A stretch of DNA of 64,000 nt from Lenzites betulinus (GCA_022264855.1 JABYQU010000020.1:124001-188000); one strand, 5' to 3'; positions 1-12,776 are shown, counted from the stretch's first letter. Notes: generated by a model not told the origin, from the sequence alone. Made by a program: numbers and translations.

Positions 1-998
1 GAGCACTCAGCCTTCCGCTGCAACAGGCGACTGAAGCTCAAGGTTCGCGCGGTGCTCATCTCGTTGTCCTCGTAACTAATGCAAAAACCTCCAGTGGGTC
101 GATGCGTCCCATCTTGAGGCTGAGTCGCAGCACACTAGCCCTGCAAAGTACCACGATGCGTGGCGGGATGTCGTCTCTGCAAAGTGCGTATCCCTGCCCT
201 CCATGATCACAAACGCTGACATGCATTGCAGCGGGATACTCGTCCCTGGCGGTTTTGGTGTGCGCGGCTCGGAGGGCATGTTGCTCGCGATCAAGTGGGC
301 GCGAGAGCAGAAGATCCCTTTCCTGGGCATCTGCTTCGGTTTCCAACTGGCCGTCGTCGAGTGGGCACGGCATATTTGCGGCATGACGGGGGCTACGTCT
401 GCGGAGTTTAACCCCGCCGCGCCCAGCCCAGTCATCATCTTCATGCCTGAGGTTTCGAAGACGCATATGGGCGGGACGATGCGCCTTGGCCTGCGCCCGA
501 CGGTGTTCGACGAGGCATCTGCGAGCTGGTCGCGCGTACGCAAACTGTACGGCGGCGCGAGCAAGATCTGGGAACGCCACCGCCACCGGTACGAGGTCAG
601 CCCGGAGCTCATCGAGCGCCTGACGGAAAGCGGGATGCGCTTCGTGGGCAAGGACGAGCGCGGGGAGCGCATGCAGGTCCTCGAGCTTCCTGGTCAGCTT
701 CCCCTGTCTCCTGAACCCTCACAATACTAACGGCTCGCGTGCCCGCGCAGATCACCCGTACTTTGTCGGATTCCAGGCACATCCCGAGTTCTGCACGCGC
801 CCGCTGAACCCGTCACCGCCCTTCCTGGGGCTCATCGCCGCCGCGTCCGGCCAGTCGGTGCTCGACGAGCAGCTCGAGGTGCAGCTGCGCTCGTTCAAGC
901 CGCCCCATCCGGAGGGCTCGATGGTCGACGAAGAGTCTCTTCGTAGCTCCGAGCCGCGTCCGGCGGGCGAGGAGGCGATCCTCAACTCTGAACAGTGA
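1..998 (+). CDS. URA7: CTP synthase, C-terminal part (5' end outside the window)
   Basis: CTP synthase makes CTP from UTP with glutamine as nitrogen donor, in the cytosol. The window opens inside the gene at [14 protein letters not shown], so the N-terminal amidoligase domain is missing. What remains is the glutamine amidotransferase domain: [12 protein letters not shown], the nucleophile loop GICFGFQ with its Cys, and the HPEF His/Glu pair near the end. A Ser/Glu-rich tail follows, and the stop is TGA at 996-998. Three GT..AG introns are needed and all keep frame: 43-94, 184-231 and 693-750. The family more often has GICLGMQ at the nucleophile loop; Phe at these two places is a mild variant. 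Family assignment is secure; the symbol follows the yeast name. Confidence 0.95.
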
Positions 999-1766
999 GG
1001 GCGGCAGCACGTATAAAACTTGGGTCGAGGGTGTGTCTGTGTATCATCATGGGTGGGCGAAGGGTGAGAGATCGCCGGTCAGACTTGAAAGTATCTTACG
1101 CACGTAATCGTAGACAAACATAGAATGTTGTATGGATTCAAACTAGCTGAATAACATTGTTCTTGCCTTCCCAGTTTGTCGTGTTTACATCGATGTCGAA
1201 CAGGGGTCAGTAGACATCGGCTTGAATATTTGATGGTTCAAACGTTTAACGTTTATCGAGGCCTCAGTACTCGTGCACGCCGCCGAACTCACGACCGATT
1301 CCGACTTCGGCCCGCCGGCACCAACGCCCATGCCCACGGGTATACCATCATTCCACGGACCGCCGTCTCGACCGCCGTACACAAGCGTGCACATCCCCCG
1401 ACATCCCCACATAATATCCCCGCGCCTTCAACAACGACCTATGCCTGACTTCGGTTTCCCGATTTACCGGAATTTACCTCTGAGCCTTCTGAATCCTGAC
1501 GGCGACTTACCAGGACTAGCCTCCGTGTCGCGGCATCATAAATCGCCATTCTGACCATGCACCACTATCTTGCTAATTAAACCCTAGCTCGTCGCTGTCC
1601 CAGGTCCCAGCTGGTGAATCGGATCTCATCCGCAATCTGCGGACCGTGCTTCCTGCGGGCCACGGCCACCCGTGGTGTATAAGACCTGCGGCCCCCGCGA
1701 CGCTCAGCAGACGACTCTTCACTCAACTCAGCCCCTCAAACTCACTCTACAGAGCCAGAGAGCAAG
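999..1766. other. Intergenic: CTP synthase 3' side and dehydrogenase promoter
   Basis: No gene is supported here. Short open frames at about 1176-1554 have no family features. A TATA-like TATAAG lies near 1678, about 90 bases before the next start codon, and is followed by CT-rich leader sequence. Confidence 0.5.
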
Positions 1767-3315
1767 ATGTCGACCGTAGGGAACATGAAGGCCGTCTACT
1801 ACCACAAGGTACTCCTACACAGCTTGTATAGAAATCTATATTCACACATCGAGTCTAGCCCCGCGACTTTGAGATTCGGGAGGTGCCGATCCCGCAGATC
1901 AACGATGACGAAGTGTTGCTCAAAGGTAACGTATTCACCTATTAGCCGACAATTGCCCCTCTGACGCTGATATCGCTGCCATAGTTCTGGCCTGCGGTAA
2001 GTTGCACAGAGGCGTGCTCTGGAGTTATACTGATGGTTTATGATAGGTGTGTGTGGCACCGACCAACACGTCCATGCAGGAGAGTTTATCGCGGCCTTCC
2101 CCGTACGCAATCACCTTCTGTTTGTCGGAGTGACATAACGCACGACATCGATTCTCACTGGATGTCCCGTTCATTAGCTCATCCCCGGCCACGAGGTCGT
2201 AGGTCAGATTGTTGAAGTGGGTAAGAACGTTGCGGGGTTTGAGAAGGGAGATCGTGTTGTCGCTGACCCCAGTGTACTGGTATGTGGTCTTGCGAAGCAG
2301 AACTAACATATGTCACTGACCTGATCGGCAGTGTGGGTCCTGCTTCTACTGCCGAAGGGGTCAGGCACTCCTGTGCGAGAACTATAAGGGTGTCGGCGTC
2401 AGCCTTCACGGCGGCTTTGCGGAATACGTCGTCTTGTAAGTCCCTGCACATCATAGCTGTACCTCAGGTGCCAACGCACCCTCTATGCTAGCGATGGAAA
2501 GAAGGTCTACAAAATTCACAATCTGTCTGATGAAGAGGCAACCCTTGTCGAACCAGCAGCCTGTGCCGTGCATGGCATGGATAAGCTCGATACCGCTGTC
2601 GGCGTGGAGGCACTGATCATTGGTTCAGGCCCCACGGGCCTAATCCTCGCTCAACTACTGAAGTTGAACGGCGCCATGCGAGTAGTCGTTGCCGCGAACA
2701 AGGGCATCAAGATGGATATCGCTAAGCAGCTCGAAGCCGGTGACGAGTACGTTGAGCTCGATCGGGAGAACCCGAGTGCTCAGTGGGAGGAGCTGAAGCA
2801 GAAGAACCCGTACGGCTTCGACGTTGTGGTATGCGCTCACCCGCCCATTTTCGGATCTGATGTCGCTGATAATGTTACCACGCTAGGTCGAGGCTACGGG
2901 CTCGGAGAAGATCGCAAACGAAGCAATCCACTTTGTGCGCAGAGGTGGTACCTTGATGGTATATGGCGTGTACGACAACAGTGCTCTCGTTCACTGGCCT
3001 CCCGCCAAGATCTTCGTGGACGAAATCAGAGTACGTGAACTCTCATGGGCGAATGTGTACAACCATAATAACCGGACCGCTATAGATCATTGGTTCATTT
3101 GCACAAACCTTCTGCTTCCCCCGGGCCGTCGCATACCTCGACAGCGGGAAGATCAAAGTGAAGGGTCTTGTGAGCATCTCCCTCTGTTTTTGCGACGATT
3201 TCCACGCTGATATGCTTTCAAACAGGTCACCGACGTGTACCCCGTCGCGGAGTTTGAGGAAGTGCTGGAAAAGATGCGCAGCAGGACCGCGGTGAAAATC
3301 GCGGTGAAGCCGTGA
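1767..3315 (+). CDS. Zinc-dependent medium-chain polyol/alcohol dehydrogenase
   Basis: A medium-chain dehydrogenase that probably oxidises a polyol or secondary alcohol with NAD(P); the exact substrate cannot be read from sequence. The start [14 protein letters not shown] is the first ATG after a CT-rich leader. Catalytic zinc residues lie in ACGVCGTD and IPGHE. The structural zinc loop has the spaced cysteines of CGSCFYC followed by a fourth in LLCENY. The Rossmann nucleotide site is [13 protein letters not shown]. The protein is about 345 residues, normal for the family, and ends at TGA 3313-3315. There are at least seven introns. The second coding exon is a 12-nt micro-exon-like piece at 1985-1996 (encoding part of VLACG), and without it the zinc motif is broken. 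Sorbitol, arabinitol and threonine dehydrogenases are all possible relatives. Confidence 0.88.
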
Positions 3316-3936
3316 GCGTTGTCGGACAAGTGCGGAGTTAGTTAGGTGCGGGTTCACGCGGGTATGTGTTCAATACAGCAGCTGCCATTTCGGCCAACAG
3401 TCGGGTATCGTCTTCCATGCTTGCGCGTGAGCAAATCTATCACTGTTCCCTTCCTATGTCCAGCGGCAATACTGTCGATACCATGAGACGCGAGATGTGC
3501 TGATAACTTCTCTGCGACGCGATGGTGCCTGCATGAGCCAGGATTGCATTAGGTGAGTATTCTCACACGTAGTAGACATCCTTCCATTGACACAAACGGA
3601 ATTCGTAGAGCCCCGGATGCGTGTCCTTGTCAAAGATTGCCACCATACAATCCTTAGTACTGTACGTCATCATGATGCGGGATGCATTGCTGCCGGTGTA
3701 TCCGTCATGTTATTGGGCATGACGCGGCCTATCGCCAGGTGCGTTCGGAAGGTCGATGAGTCCAACTCCGCTGTCGTCGTTATTGGCCGCTTGACAGGAG
3801 GACACGGTACCGATTTGAGGCTATCCGGGTTTGCGTAAGTCCTCATAAGCAAACACCCCTCATACCTCTTCCCCAGCCGATCCCCCCTGCCCGCTGTAGT
3901 CTCCGGTCAAGCGCGAATAATCTAGAAAGGTGCCAA
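3316..3936. other. Intergenic, no gene seen
   Basis: Spacer between the dehydrogenase and the P450. Short open frames on both strands around 3587-3852 show no family motif or splice structure. I see no repeat here. Confidence 0.5.
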
Positions 3937-6055
3937 ATGTCCAACTTCCTCCTTGCCCTCTCAGCTTTGCTTGCTGGGTGGTTCTTGTGGTATCGAAGGT
4001 CCTCTGCCAGGAAATTGCCTCTCCCGCCAGGTCCTCCGCGTCTGCCTATCCTCGGGAATGCCCTTGATATGCCCTCGAAGAATTTAGGGGAGGACTATCG
4101 CCCCCTCACAGACAAGTATGGTATGTCAGCTCGCACAATGTTCCTATCCGATCAAGCTTTGACAAAATTTGCCGTCTGTAATTGTGTAGGCGATCTTGTG
4201 TATCTCAATGTCTTCGGTCAATCGCTGCTCCTCCTAGGTTCACATGAAACCGCGGTTGACCTCCTGGACAAACGCTCCGCGCTGTACTCGGACAGGATCT
4301 ACTCCCCCATAGTGGAGATGTGCGTTTCGATGGCGCACACTGGACGTAATTCTCACACACTGACACTCCACGCAGGGGCGGTTTCGAGTGGGTCATGACG
4401 ATGCTCCACTACGGACCGTGGTGGAGGCGTCACAGACGGGCTTTCCACCAGTTTTTCAATCCCAATGCGATCGTGAAGCTTCGGCCTATGCAACGCGTTC
4501 AGGTGAACCGTTTCCTCATTAAGCTCGTCGAGAAACCCGAGGCGTTCGCGGACCATATCAGGCAGTGCGTCCTCCGCCAGCCTCAGGCGGCACTAACCTC
4601 TGACCTACCGTGCAGTCTCTTTGCCGCAACGATCATGCGCGTCGCATATGGGATCGATGTCGCAGAGGAGAACGACGAGTATGTCGCGATAGCGGAGGCG
4701 GGGCTTGCGGCCTTCAGCACGGTTCTCGTCCCCGGGAAGTACCTCGTCGAACTGTTCCCCGTCCTGCGTTTTCTACCTGGATGGATCCCGGGAGTGCAAT
4801 TCAAACGCGATGCGTCAGTGGCGAAGGTCGCAGCGCATAGATTGCGAGATGTAGCTTGGGAGCGGACGCTTGCTGCCATGGTGAGCGTTATGCCCGAAGA
4901 TCTTGAAGCATATGAGATTGACGATAGGGACTGATGATGTTCAGCGTGAGGGGACCGCTGCGCCGTCGATGGCTACTGTTCTTATGGACCACATCTCTGG
5001 ACAAAAAGGCACGGCGGACGAGGAGGCTGCGGACGAAGAGATAGTGGCCCGGAATACGGTTGCAGTGGCCTACGGCGGTGAGTGGATTAGTATATCGAGT
5101 CTCCAAAACCAGCCCAGACGTTCTGAATATCGCGTGCGCTCTATCACCACCGACAGGTGGCGCGGACACCGTGAGTTTAAACCTGGCTAAGCTCTCTATG
5201 GTACAGCACTAACTCGCGCAGACGCTATCATCTATCCAAGCGCTCTTCCTCATCCTCGCTTCCTTCCCTGAAGCGCAGAAGAAAGCGCAAGCAGAGCTGG
5301 ACGCGGTGATCGGCCCAGGTCGCCTGCCCGACTTCGACGACCAAGACGCGCTCCCGTACGTCACGGCGGTCGTGAAGGAGTGCCTACGATGGCACTCGAT
5401 CGTACCCCTGTGTGTTCCCCACCGCCTTATCCAGGATGACGAGTATCGTGGATTACACATTCCGAAGGGGACGCTGGTAATTCCCAACATATGGTGAGCC
5501 TTACACGAGCGCCTCAGGCGGCCGGCGGACTCACCGCTCTGGGATGTACCTGCAGGGCATACTCACACGATCCCGCGCGTTATCCCGACCCGGACGCGTT
5601 CAAACCAGAGCGTTTCTTGCGGGAGGGCAAGATCGACCCGGACGTTACGGACCCCGCGGACTTCGCGTTTGGATACGGGCGGAGGTGCGTCCTGACCGTT
5701 CTCCTGTCAGACGCCCAAACCTGACATCTGAGCTCTACAGGGTGTGCCCCGGGCGCTACTTTGCCGAGACGTCCCTCTTTTTGATTGTCTCGTCAGTGTT
5801 GCACACTTTGGCCGTTTCTGCGCCGCTCGATGCGGCGGGCAACCCGGTCAGGCCGGAGGGCAAGATGACTGCGGGCGTCATATCGTGAGTCGCGTGCTGC
5901 GTGCAGGAAGAAGGGTTGGATGCTCATCGGAAGGGCGTGCGTACAGGTACCCGGAGCAATTCGAATGTATCATCAAGCCTCGCGCGCCTTGGGCGGAGGC
6001 CCTGATCCGGGCGAATGACCAGGCGGCGACTGCTGCAACTGTGGCCACGGCTTAG
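3937..6055 (+). CDS. Cytochrome P450 monooxygenase, microsomal
   Basis: A heme-thiolate monooxygenase. Fungal members of this type oxidise lipophilic secondary metabolites or xenobiotics at the ER with P450 reductase. The N-terminus is a membrane anchor (residues about 3-20) followed by the proline-rich hinge [15 protein letters not shown]. Helix I carries GGADTT, helix K has ECLR (ExxR), the PERF motif is in FKPERF, and the heme loop is FGYGRRVCPGR with the cysteine ligand. All family motifs are intact after splicing, with at least nine introns; the frame closes at TAG 6053-6055. The core of the I-helix motif sits in a 14-nt exon (about 5155-5168) between two introns, which automated prediction may skip. 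The substrate is unknown. The upstream dehydrogenase lies on the same strand but need not be linked. Confidence 0.92.
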
Positions 6056-7255
6056 CTACTGCCATGCATCTTGTATCGATGCATCCACTCACCAATAGAT
6101 CATGAGTTGAGATGAATATCCCTCTGAATCAAATTTGCGATAATACTCACATCACTGATAGGTCTGGCCATGTGCTACTGCTCGGTCAGCCTACTGGATC
6201 GCCAGACTCAGCGCTAGCGCTTGAAGTGAAGGAACGCTACACGACGGCATGCACATTGGCCGCGAGAACATGCATAAATACGTGCCTAGACATATGTACA
6301 TCACCCCAGCTCGCTTCGATGTCCAGTATCTCCGTGTGGCTGGCTTGCGAGCCTACTCAAGTGCATTGTGTTTCGCTTCACGTCTCCGTATACAGAACAG
6401 TTTGTGCTACAATCGAGGCCCACATGCGGGGTCATACGGCAACAACCGCTCGATTCCCAGTGCTCGTTCCTGATCAACCTTGTGAGCCACGGGGAGCACT
6501 GAAGGGTAATAGTAAATGTGTGCTGATCATGTACGACGACCGGGGGCCGCATTGCTACTCCACATCTGAACAACTTGCCAACGGAATGAGGGCTAGCCGC
6601 ACCTCAGGCTGGCACACGGCGTCAGTGCGCAGCTGGCATTTTGAGTTGACATCACTCAGGAGATTGCCGAGGATGGGTTCGCTCTTTCGCTGTCGACACT
6701 GCGCCATTGTAACGTGTGGCGTTTGGTTGTACTATATCTTGAGTCTCAATCTGCCAGCCATGCCTCGACAGCGCTAGGTAGATTCCGGGTAGTGTGGCGT
6801 ACGATGTTTTCCGCTACGCTCACAAACGAAGCGTAAATCTAAACATAGCGGGCCACAATTGTCAATAACTCATGTCAATGTTGGATCGAAGATAGGATCA
6901 ATCGAGCTGCGAAGAAGGTGGCATCGGAATACCTCCTCGCTGTTTATTTCGTGAGCCGGGCAAAGCCCACGCGGGAAACACGGCCTGGGCAAGTAACTAA
7001 GATACTGATACATTACTGGACATGATGCCGGCTCAGTCATGGTGTACACCCCTCTATATCATCGCTACCAAAACGAATACAGGTAAGCACATATGTAAAA
7101 CGTCCTTGGGTACTCGAAACGCTGCATAACTCGGTGCCCCCCTGCTTATTGCAACGCGCGCATGCGGTTCGACGACCTATCTCCGGACTCCAGGGCGCAC
7201 CCTGAATCGCTTGCTGGGCGGTGACATTTGAACGGCCTAGGGCGGAAAGACGGCG
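6056..7255. other. Intergenic, P450 to rhodopsin-like gene
   Basis: This spans the 3' ends of two convergent genes. An open frame of 221 codons runs through 6112-6777, but its composition, lack of introns and lack of any motif make it look fortuitous. Nothing else is supported. Confidence 0.5.
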
Positions 7256-8563
7256 CTAGACGGCCTCGCCCCCGAAAGTCATCGTGAGTGACTTGCGGCT
7301 GCGGCCGTCCGAAAGATCTTGCGTCTTCAGGTTCGGGGCGTCCTCCCGATCGACGCTCTCGAGGGAGGCGCGCGTCTGTTCCTGCGTCGTCCCCTTGTAG
7401 TCCAGGGCGGAGAGGACTATGGGGGCATTCGCGGGCCGCTGAAAGCGGAGACTGCTCAGCTTGCCCCGCCCGCTTCGATCGCTGTAGTTGGAAGGAGGTG
7501 CAGCCTCGCTGTCGTCGTTGTGTCCTAACACGCGCATGAACCAGGTCATGAGGACGGCGAGGTTGCAGACGATCAACGCCGTCGAGGCCTGCAAACGGCG
7601 CTCGTGTGAGACTTTCCCGCGGGCGCCGCGAGAGAACGGGAACGCACCTCGATATGAGCCAGGATCCCCTCGCCGTTGCGATCGGGACTGAAGACGTAGA
7701 CGGCGTGGATGATGCTGACGATGGTGGTAAACATGCTCGCGGAGAAGATGCACTGCAGAAGGAGCTTTTTCGCGAACGACAGCTTGATCCTCCACAACAG
7801 CCGCATGGGCATGATCACGAGAATAAGATCACCAACGAAGTCGGCTGCCGGATAGCGAGAAGATCGTTGGTCAGCGAGCATCGTGTGGGAGGGGTTTTGA
7901 GGAACGTACTGGCTAATTCAAGGCCGGCGACTGCATGGCCCAATACGCATTGTACGCCTGGCGATTTCTTCCAAGAGGGGTTGGTCTCGCATACCACAAT
8001 CTTCTGGATAAGGAGTGCCGCCCACATCATGCCGAATAATATGGCACAGAAATAGGCGTGGACGCGCATGGTCATGAGCGTTGGAATAAGCCGTATGATT
8101 GAGAACAAGATGCTCATCCGCGACGCCCTAACACAAGGAATGTCAGCCTGATAAGCAACCTTCGTACGGTACGTCTCGGCTTACCAGAGGACACAGGTGA
8201 AGGACACATTGAGCATATAATAACCGAGGACCCGGACGCGGGCAGAATGGTGGAAAGGCCCGACAGCTTGAGTAAGAGGTTAGCCGCATTCCACCGCCAC
8301 CAATGATTCGCGCTCACCGGGAGTGTCACTCCTAGTCCATGCTCCCGCACAGATAAAGACCACACTAATCACGGCGAAGGCTGCCCAGGCGTCATCCCAG
8401 CCCAAACGATGTCTTGACCGCCGATAGTACAATCGAAGGAGCGTTAAAATGGTCGCAAACGCGGGAAGGATCGTAGCAATCACTGGTGCAACCACAGGTC
8501 AATTCCTCGGCTGCATGACAGGGATAAAGGAGACTTACAGCGGATGGTGAGAACGAAAGACAT
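7256..8563 (-). CDS. Seven-helix integral membrane protein, fungal rhodopsin-like domain
   Basis: A multi-pass membrane protein of the fungal rhodopsin-like/SAT4 type that is abundant in basidiomycetes; its biochemical role is unknown. The start MSFVLTIR is at 8561-8563. After the first intron comes a hydrophobic helix (ATILPAFATILTLLRLYYR), then the family-typical LGWDDAWA. A spliced helix (RVLGYYMLNVSFTCVLW) joins ASRMSILFSIIRLIP, also typical, followed by further helices including GDLILVIMPMRLLW. The tail of about 100 residues is hydrophilic, Ser/Arg-rich and presumably cytosolic, ending at TFGGEAV. Introns keep phase at each join I checked. No retinal-binding lysine is claimed: the resemblance is to the Pfam-type rhodopsin domain, not to microbial opsins. 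Confidence 0.75.
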
Positions 8564-10579
8564 CACGATGATGACCTCTGCGGCCTTCTTAACTTAATGC
8601 AGCAACGTGTGGGGAGGGGGGGGTCGTTTATGCACGACAACGCGAGGCCTGACGTCGCATATGAGCGTCGGCGGCGATGCGGGGGGTGTCTGTAGAAACG
8701 GTGTGGCATTTCCTTGATCTTTATCCTGCACGGGTTGGATTACGGCATGAAGCAGGAGGAACCAAAACCCACAAGCGAGCTGCCCCTTGTCGTGATGACG
8801 GACTCCGACTGCCCATCAGAGTCCTAGTTCTGTTGTTCATTTAGGATTCAGAGTTAGCCACTGCCGAATCTATACTGATAGACGCCTGCGTATTCTCTTC
8901 GAAGATCGAATGAGCGGGTATATGTATGTGTATGTAGCATCGGCCGCTATCGCGACCCTCGCGCAAAAGGATTGAGCAAGGATCCCGCTCCGTATCCGAT
9001 GCCATAGCCTTTGATGGTACGCGTACCTATGCCCGGAGCTGCCGCCGGGATCTCCGCGGACTGTTCACGGCTGCTCATACCGGCGTATGGCGTTGGGCCG
9101 CCGTGGCTGGGATTACGCCTTGGGGTTAACAGCGCCCATCGCACTGCGCTGAGTTGAAGTGGATGATGAAGCGGATGAGCGAGAGTTCTAAATGGAGAAA
9201 AGCACTTACATAGCGTACGTCTAGCTTTTCGGTGTTCCTAGGCTTGGTCCGCCGTTCGTTCCGCACCGAAGCCAAGGACTTCCCCTACCCCCTGTCAGTC
9301 TCCAAAAACTATGTCATCAGCAACGGTTAATGGAATCAACGCCTTGAAGCAATGTGGGGTGGAGCACTGCTCAATTACCCTGGAAACGATAGGACCTGAC
9401 GTTACTGCGAGTACTGCTTACCCTCTCGGCCCGGCAAAGTGAGGTCATCTGTAGTTCTGTTGCGATGTTCCTGGAATACCCCGTGGAAGCGATGAAAATC
9501 ATGAGTTGGCTGTATAAGCTCAGGCTATACTATTCCAATTTGTCATGGTGCCTCGATAGTTCGCGGCGGTGAGGGTAGCCTGCAACGGACTTGGTTTGCA
9601 TGTGCTTTTTAGTGCTCATAGCATGAGCAAAACGAAGAATATAAAACTTTCAGACTAACATCAAGTCATGGTGGATCATACTACGAACATGAATGAATGA
9701 TTGAGACAGCAAGAGATTCTTTGAGCGGCTAGTATACACGAGGCTACTTCTAGATCGCATCAGATCGGGATCTGCCGAATTCAGGCCGCACACATGGCGC
9801 CCAAAGGTTCGGATATTATCAATTTGTTTCTTGAACCGCGACAACGACAGTTGCGCCTCCGAGTCTATACTAATGGCATCGCAAAGGCCACTAGTATTCT
9901 GAGCTTACTTGTTATACTCCTGAATGGATGAAGTCATAAAAATCTGACAGAGCGTTGCGAGGGGCACTGGTACTTTTCATCCGAGGTTCATAAGATGTTG
10001 TACCGCGAGCTCGACTTCGGAGACGTGTTTCCGACCAGTGCTTATTGCAGGTGCGCGAGATATCCCTGGTTCTCTTCCACCAGCTCACCGTCTTAGTAGA
10101 AGTCATCATTAGACAACATGCACGACAGTCTGCGTGTACACTACTGTTTGCTGGATTGCTGACAGCAACACAGACACCGACTATGTTGCGAATAACAACC
10201 GCCAGTCAGGTTCACGAAACACAGGACCACCGGAGAGGCGACTTATATCTTCATCACGGGACACATCTCTCTCAAGCACCATGCGTCATGCACCCGCCTC
10301 TGCCCAAGGCGGATATATATCGGCCACCTTATGATCCTTCGGTTGGTACGCCGCCCGTCTAGTTCACGAGCCAAAGAGCGATGGTTGTGACCTGTCGTAG
10401 CGTGCCAGCTCCGGGCCCTGGCGCAGAACCTCGGTCTTCAGTGCTGTGAACCTCCTCGGCGCGGCAGAATCTGGTCGTCACTGTCTTCCGAGTGGTTCCT
10501 CCGGGGCTTTTTCTAGTACCATGATGATATAAGAGCGTAATTGTGGCCTTGAGTCACCAGAGGCCTCTAAAATCTCAAA
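8564..10579. other. Gene-poor 2-kb stretch
   Basis: I see no coding structure on either strand: open frames are short and lack motifs, and base composition is lower in GC than the flanking genes. AT-rich tracts and TATA-like strings occur, such as a TATATAT near 10314 and GATATAAG near 10526; the latter is a candidate promoter element for the cellulase gene. Confidence 0.5.
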
Positions 10580-12328
10580 ATGAAGTCCTACGCTGCGCTG
10601 CTTGCTGCCGTCACCCTTGCACTGTCTGTACGAGCCCAGGCGCCAGAATGGAGTCAATGTGAGTAGAGAAGGCACACTTTCCGGGCCGCGGTATGTACTG
10701 ACGCGGCGACTCGATCGTCAGGCGGAGGCATTGTAAGTGAAGGCATCTGACTGTAACAAATATTCTAGGCCACATAGCTGATACCTCCGCTGAAAGGGTT
10801 GGACCGGGCAGACCACCTGTGTCGCAGGAACGGTGTGCACGTCTCTCAACCCCTGTAAGTAATCACCATCGTGTGTTTGTGCAAATATCTGATCACTCCC
10901 CATCCTCCAGCATACTCCCAATGTATCCCAGGGAGCGCGACGGTCGTTACTTCGGCGACACCCTCTGCGACCCCATCTGCAACACCTTCCTCACCGTCCT
11001 CACCCGCAGCCCCGTCGTCCACATGTGCACCCAACAGCCCACCCGCCAGCGCCGGAAAGCTGCGCTTCGCAGGTGTGAACATCTCCGGCTTCGACTTCGG
11101 ATGTGGGACAGACGGAACTTGCAACCCGACTGGCGCCTGGCCGCCGTTGACCGGATACTACGGTATGGACGGCCAAGGACAGATGAAGCATTTCGTCGAT
11201 GACGACGGCTACAACGTTTTCCGGCTGCCCGTCGGGTGGCAGTTCTTGACCAACGGCGCGGCGAACGGCGAGATTGACGAGGACAACTTCACCGAGTACG
11301 ACGCGCTCGTCCAGGCGTGTCTTGACACCAGCGCATCCTGCATCGTTGATGTGCACAACTATGCGCGGTTCAACGGCAAGGTAGGTCTCCTTATGTGCAA
11401 GATACCATCAAAGTGTTCTGGGTCTGACGGATGGGACGTTAGATCATCGGACAAGGCGGGCCAGCAAACGATGCGTTTGCCGCTCTCTGGAGCAGTCTCG
11501 CGGCCAAGTACGCAAACAACGACAAGATCATCTTCGGAGTGTATGTGCTTTTCTTCTGCACTTCTTTTTATTGCTGACGCTGAATGGATTACGCAGCATG
11601 AACGAACCGCACGACGTCCCTGACATCAACCTCTGGGCGGAGAGTGTCCAAGCAGCGGTGACCGCGATCCGTAAGGCTGGGTACGCATCTCATGACATTT
11701 AGTCCCGTCACATAAAGCTAAACGATGTGCAGTGCTACTTCGCAGTTGGTGCTCCTTCCGGGCAACAACTGGACCTCTGCCGAGACTTTCGTCTCGAACG
11801 GCTCCGCGGACGCGCTCAACAAGGTCACGAACCCCGATGGCAGCATCACTGGCCTAATATTCGACGTGCACAAGTACCTCGATTTCGACAACTCGTGCGT
11901 CTCACTTTATTACCCTAGTATTGCATATAATCGGGAGGCTGACATGCTGCGCACAGTGGCACCAACGCGGAGTGCACGACCAACAACATCGCCAACGCAT
12001 GGGCACCGCTCGCGCAATGGCTGCGCTGCAACGGCCGCCAAGCATTCAACACCGAGACTGGTGGCGGGAACGTCGCCTCTTGCGAGCAGTTCATGTGCGA
12101 GCAGGTCGCGTTCCAGAAGGCGAACTCCGATGGTTTGTGAAGTTCCACATTTGGTTGCGGCGCGATGACTGATAGGTTCTTGCAGTGTTCTTGGGATACG
12201 TCGGATGGGCGGCAGGGAACTTCTACACTGGCTACGTGCTGGGAGAGGTCCCCACCCAGAATGCGGACGGGTCCTGGACAGACACCCCACTTGTTGCGAA
12301 GTGCTTGGCACCCAACGCTTCTCAGTGA
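10580..12328 (+). CDS. Secreted GH5 endoglucanase with N-terminal CBM1
   Basis: An endo-beta-1,4-glucanase that cuts cellulose chains outside the cell. It opens with a signal peptide (MKSYAALLAAVTLALSVRAQ), then a fungal CBM1 with the conserved cysteines and aromatics (WSQCGGIGWTG, TTCVAGTVC, NPSYSQC). A Ser/Thr/Pro linker (TPSATPSATPSSPSSPAAP) leads to the GH5 catalytic domain. The acid/base Glu is in MNEPHD and the nucleophile Glu in FNTETGGG; VDVHNYARFNG is also typical. The domain matches the GH5 subfamily of fungal EG-II/Cel5A enzymes, and the length is normal. The CBM1 is split over four exons, one only 11 nt long (10722-10732). All joins keep frame to TGA 12326-12328. A second secreted hydrolase lies directly downstream. 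Confidence 0.95.
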
Positions 12329-12776
12329 GGAGAGTTGTCAGCGTAGACAGGATCGTGGGCTGTATGGTACTAGCCGGTTATCCTATTCTATCTTGATGTT
12401 CTGTCGAGTACTATGCGCTGTTTCGAGTCCGAGGCGAGTCTCAAGAGAAATTTACGCGCAAGTATTCTGTGCATACTCCTTCACGTGACCGCGGCAGATC
12501 TGCGGTAAGCGCCAAACTACGACAAAGGCTAAGCTCGACAAACGGCGTTCCCTCTCGTTCCCTGCCACCTCCAAGCATCTCTCGCAGGGATTCACGGAGC
12601 CCACCTTTCTCGACCGTAGACGGCTCTTATTGTACGCCGCCGTTGCTACCACTGTGCATTGTATTCGGCCCACATCGCGGTCGTCTTGGCTTCTCAGCGA
12701 TTCTCTTGTATAGTGGAGCCGCCCCGACTATATTATCCGCCCCCTCGCCTTCCCTGGTCTTGCTCACGACACCGAC
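12329..12776. other. Intergenic: cellulase 3' side and nuclease promoter
   Basis: No gene is seen. A TATA-like TATATTA near 12729 lies about 45 bases before the nuclease start codon, close for a fungal promoter. Confidence 0.5.

Noticed and set aside
6112..6777. 221-codon open frame after the P450 gene
   Set aside because: No motif, no signal peptide, no intron, high Cys/Arg/Thr content like random translation; it lies in the 3' intergenic region.
7256..8563. Microbial opsin (light-driven pump) reading of the rhodopsin-like gene
   Set aside because: The motifs LGWDDAWA and ASRMSILFSIIRL are those of the fungal rhodopsin-like/SAT4 domain, and no opsin retinal-lysine helix could be identified.
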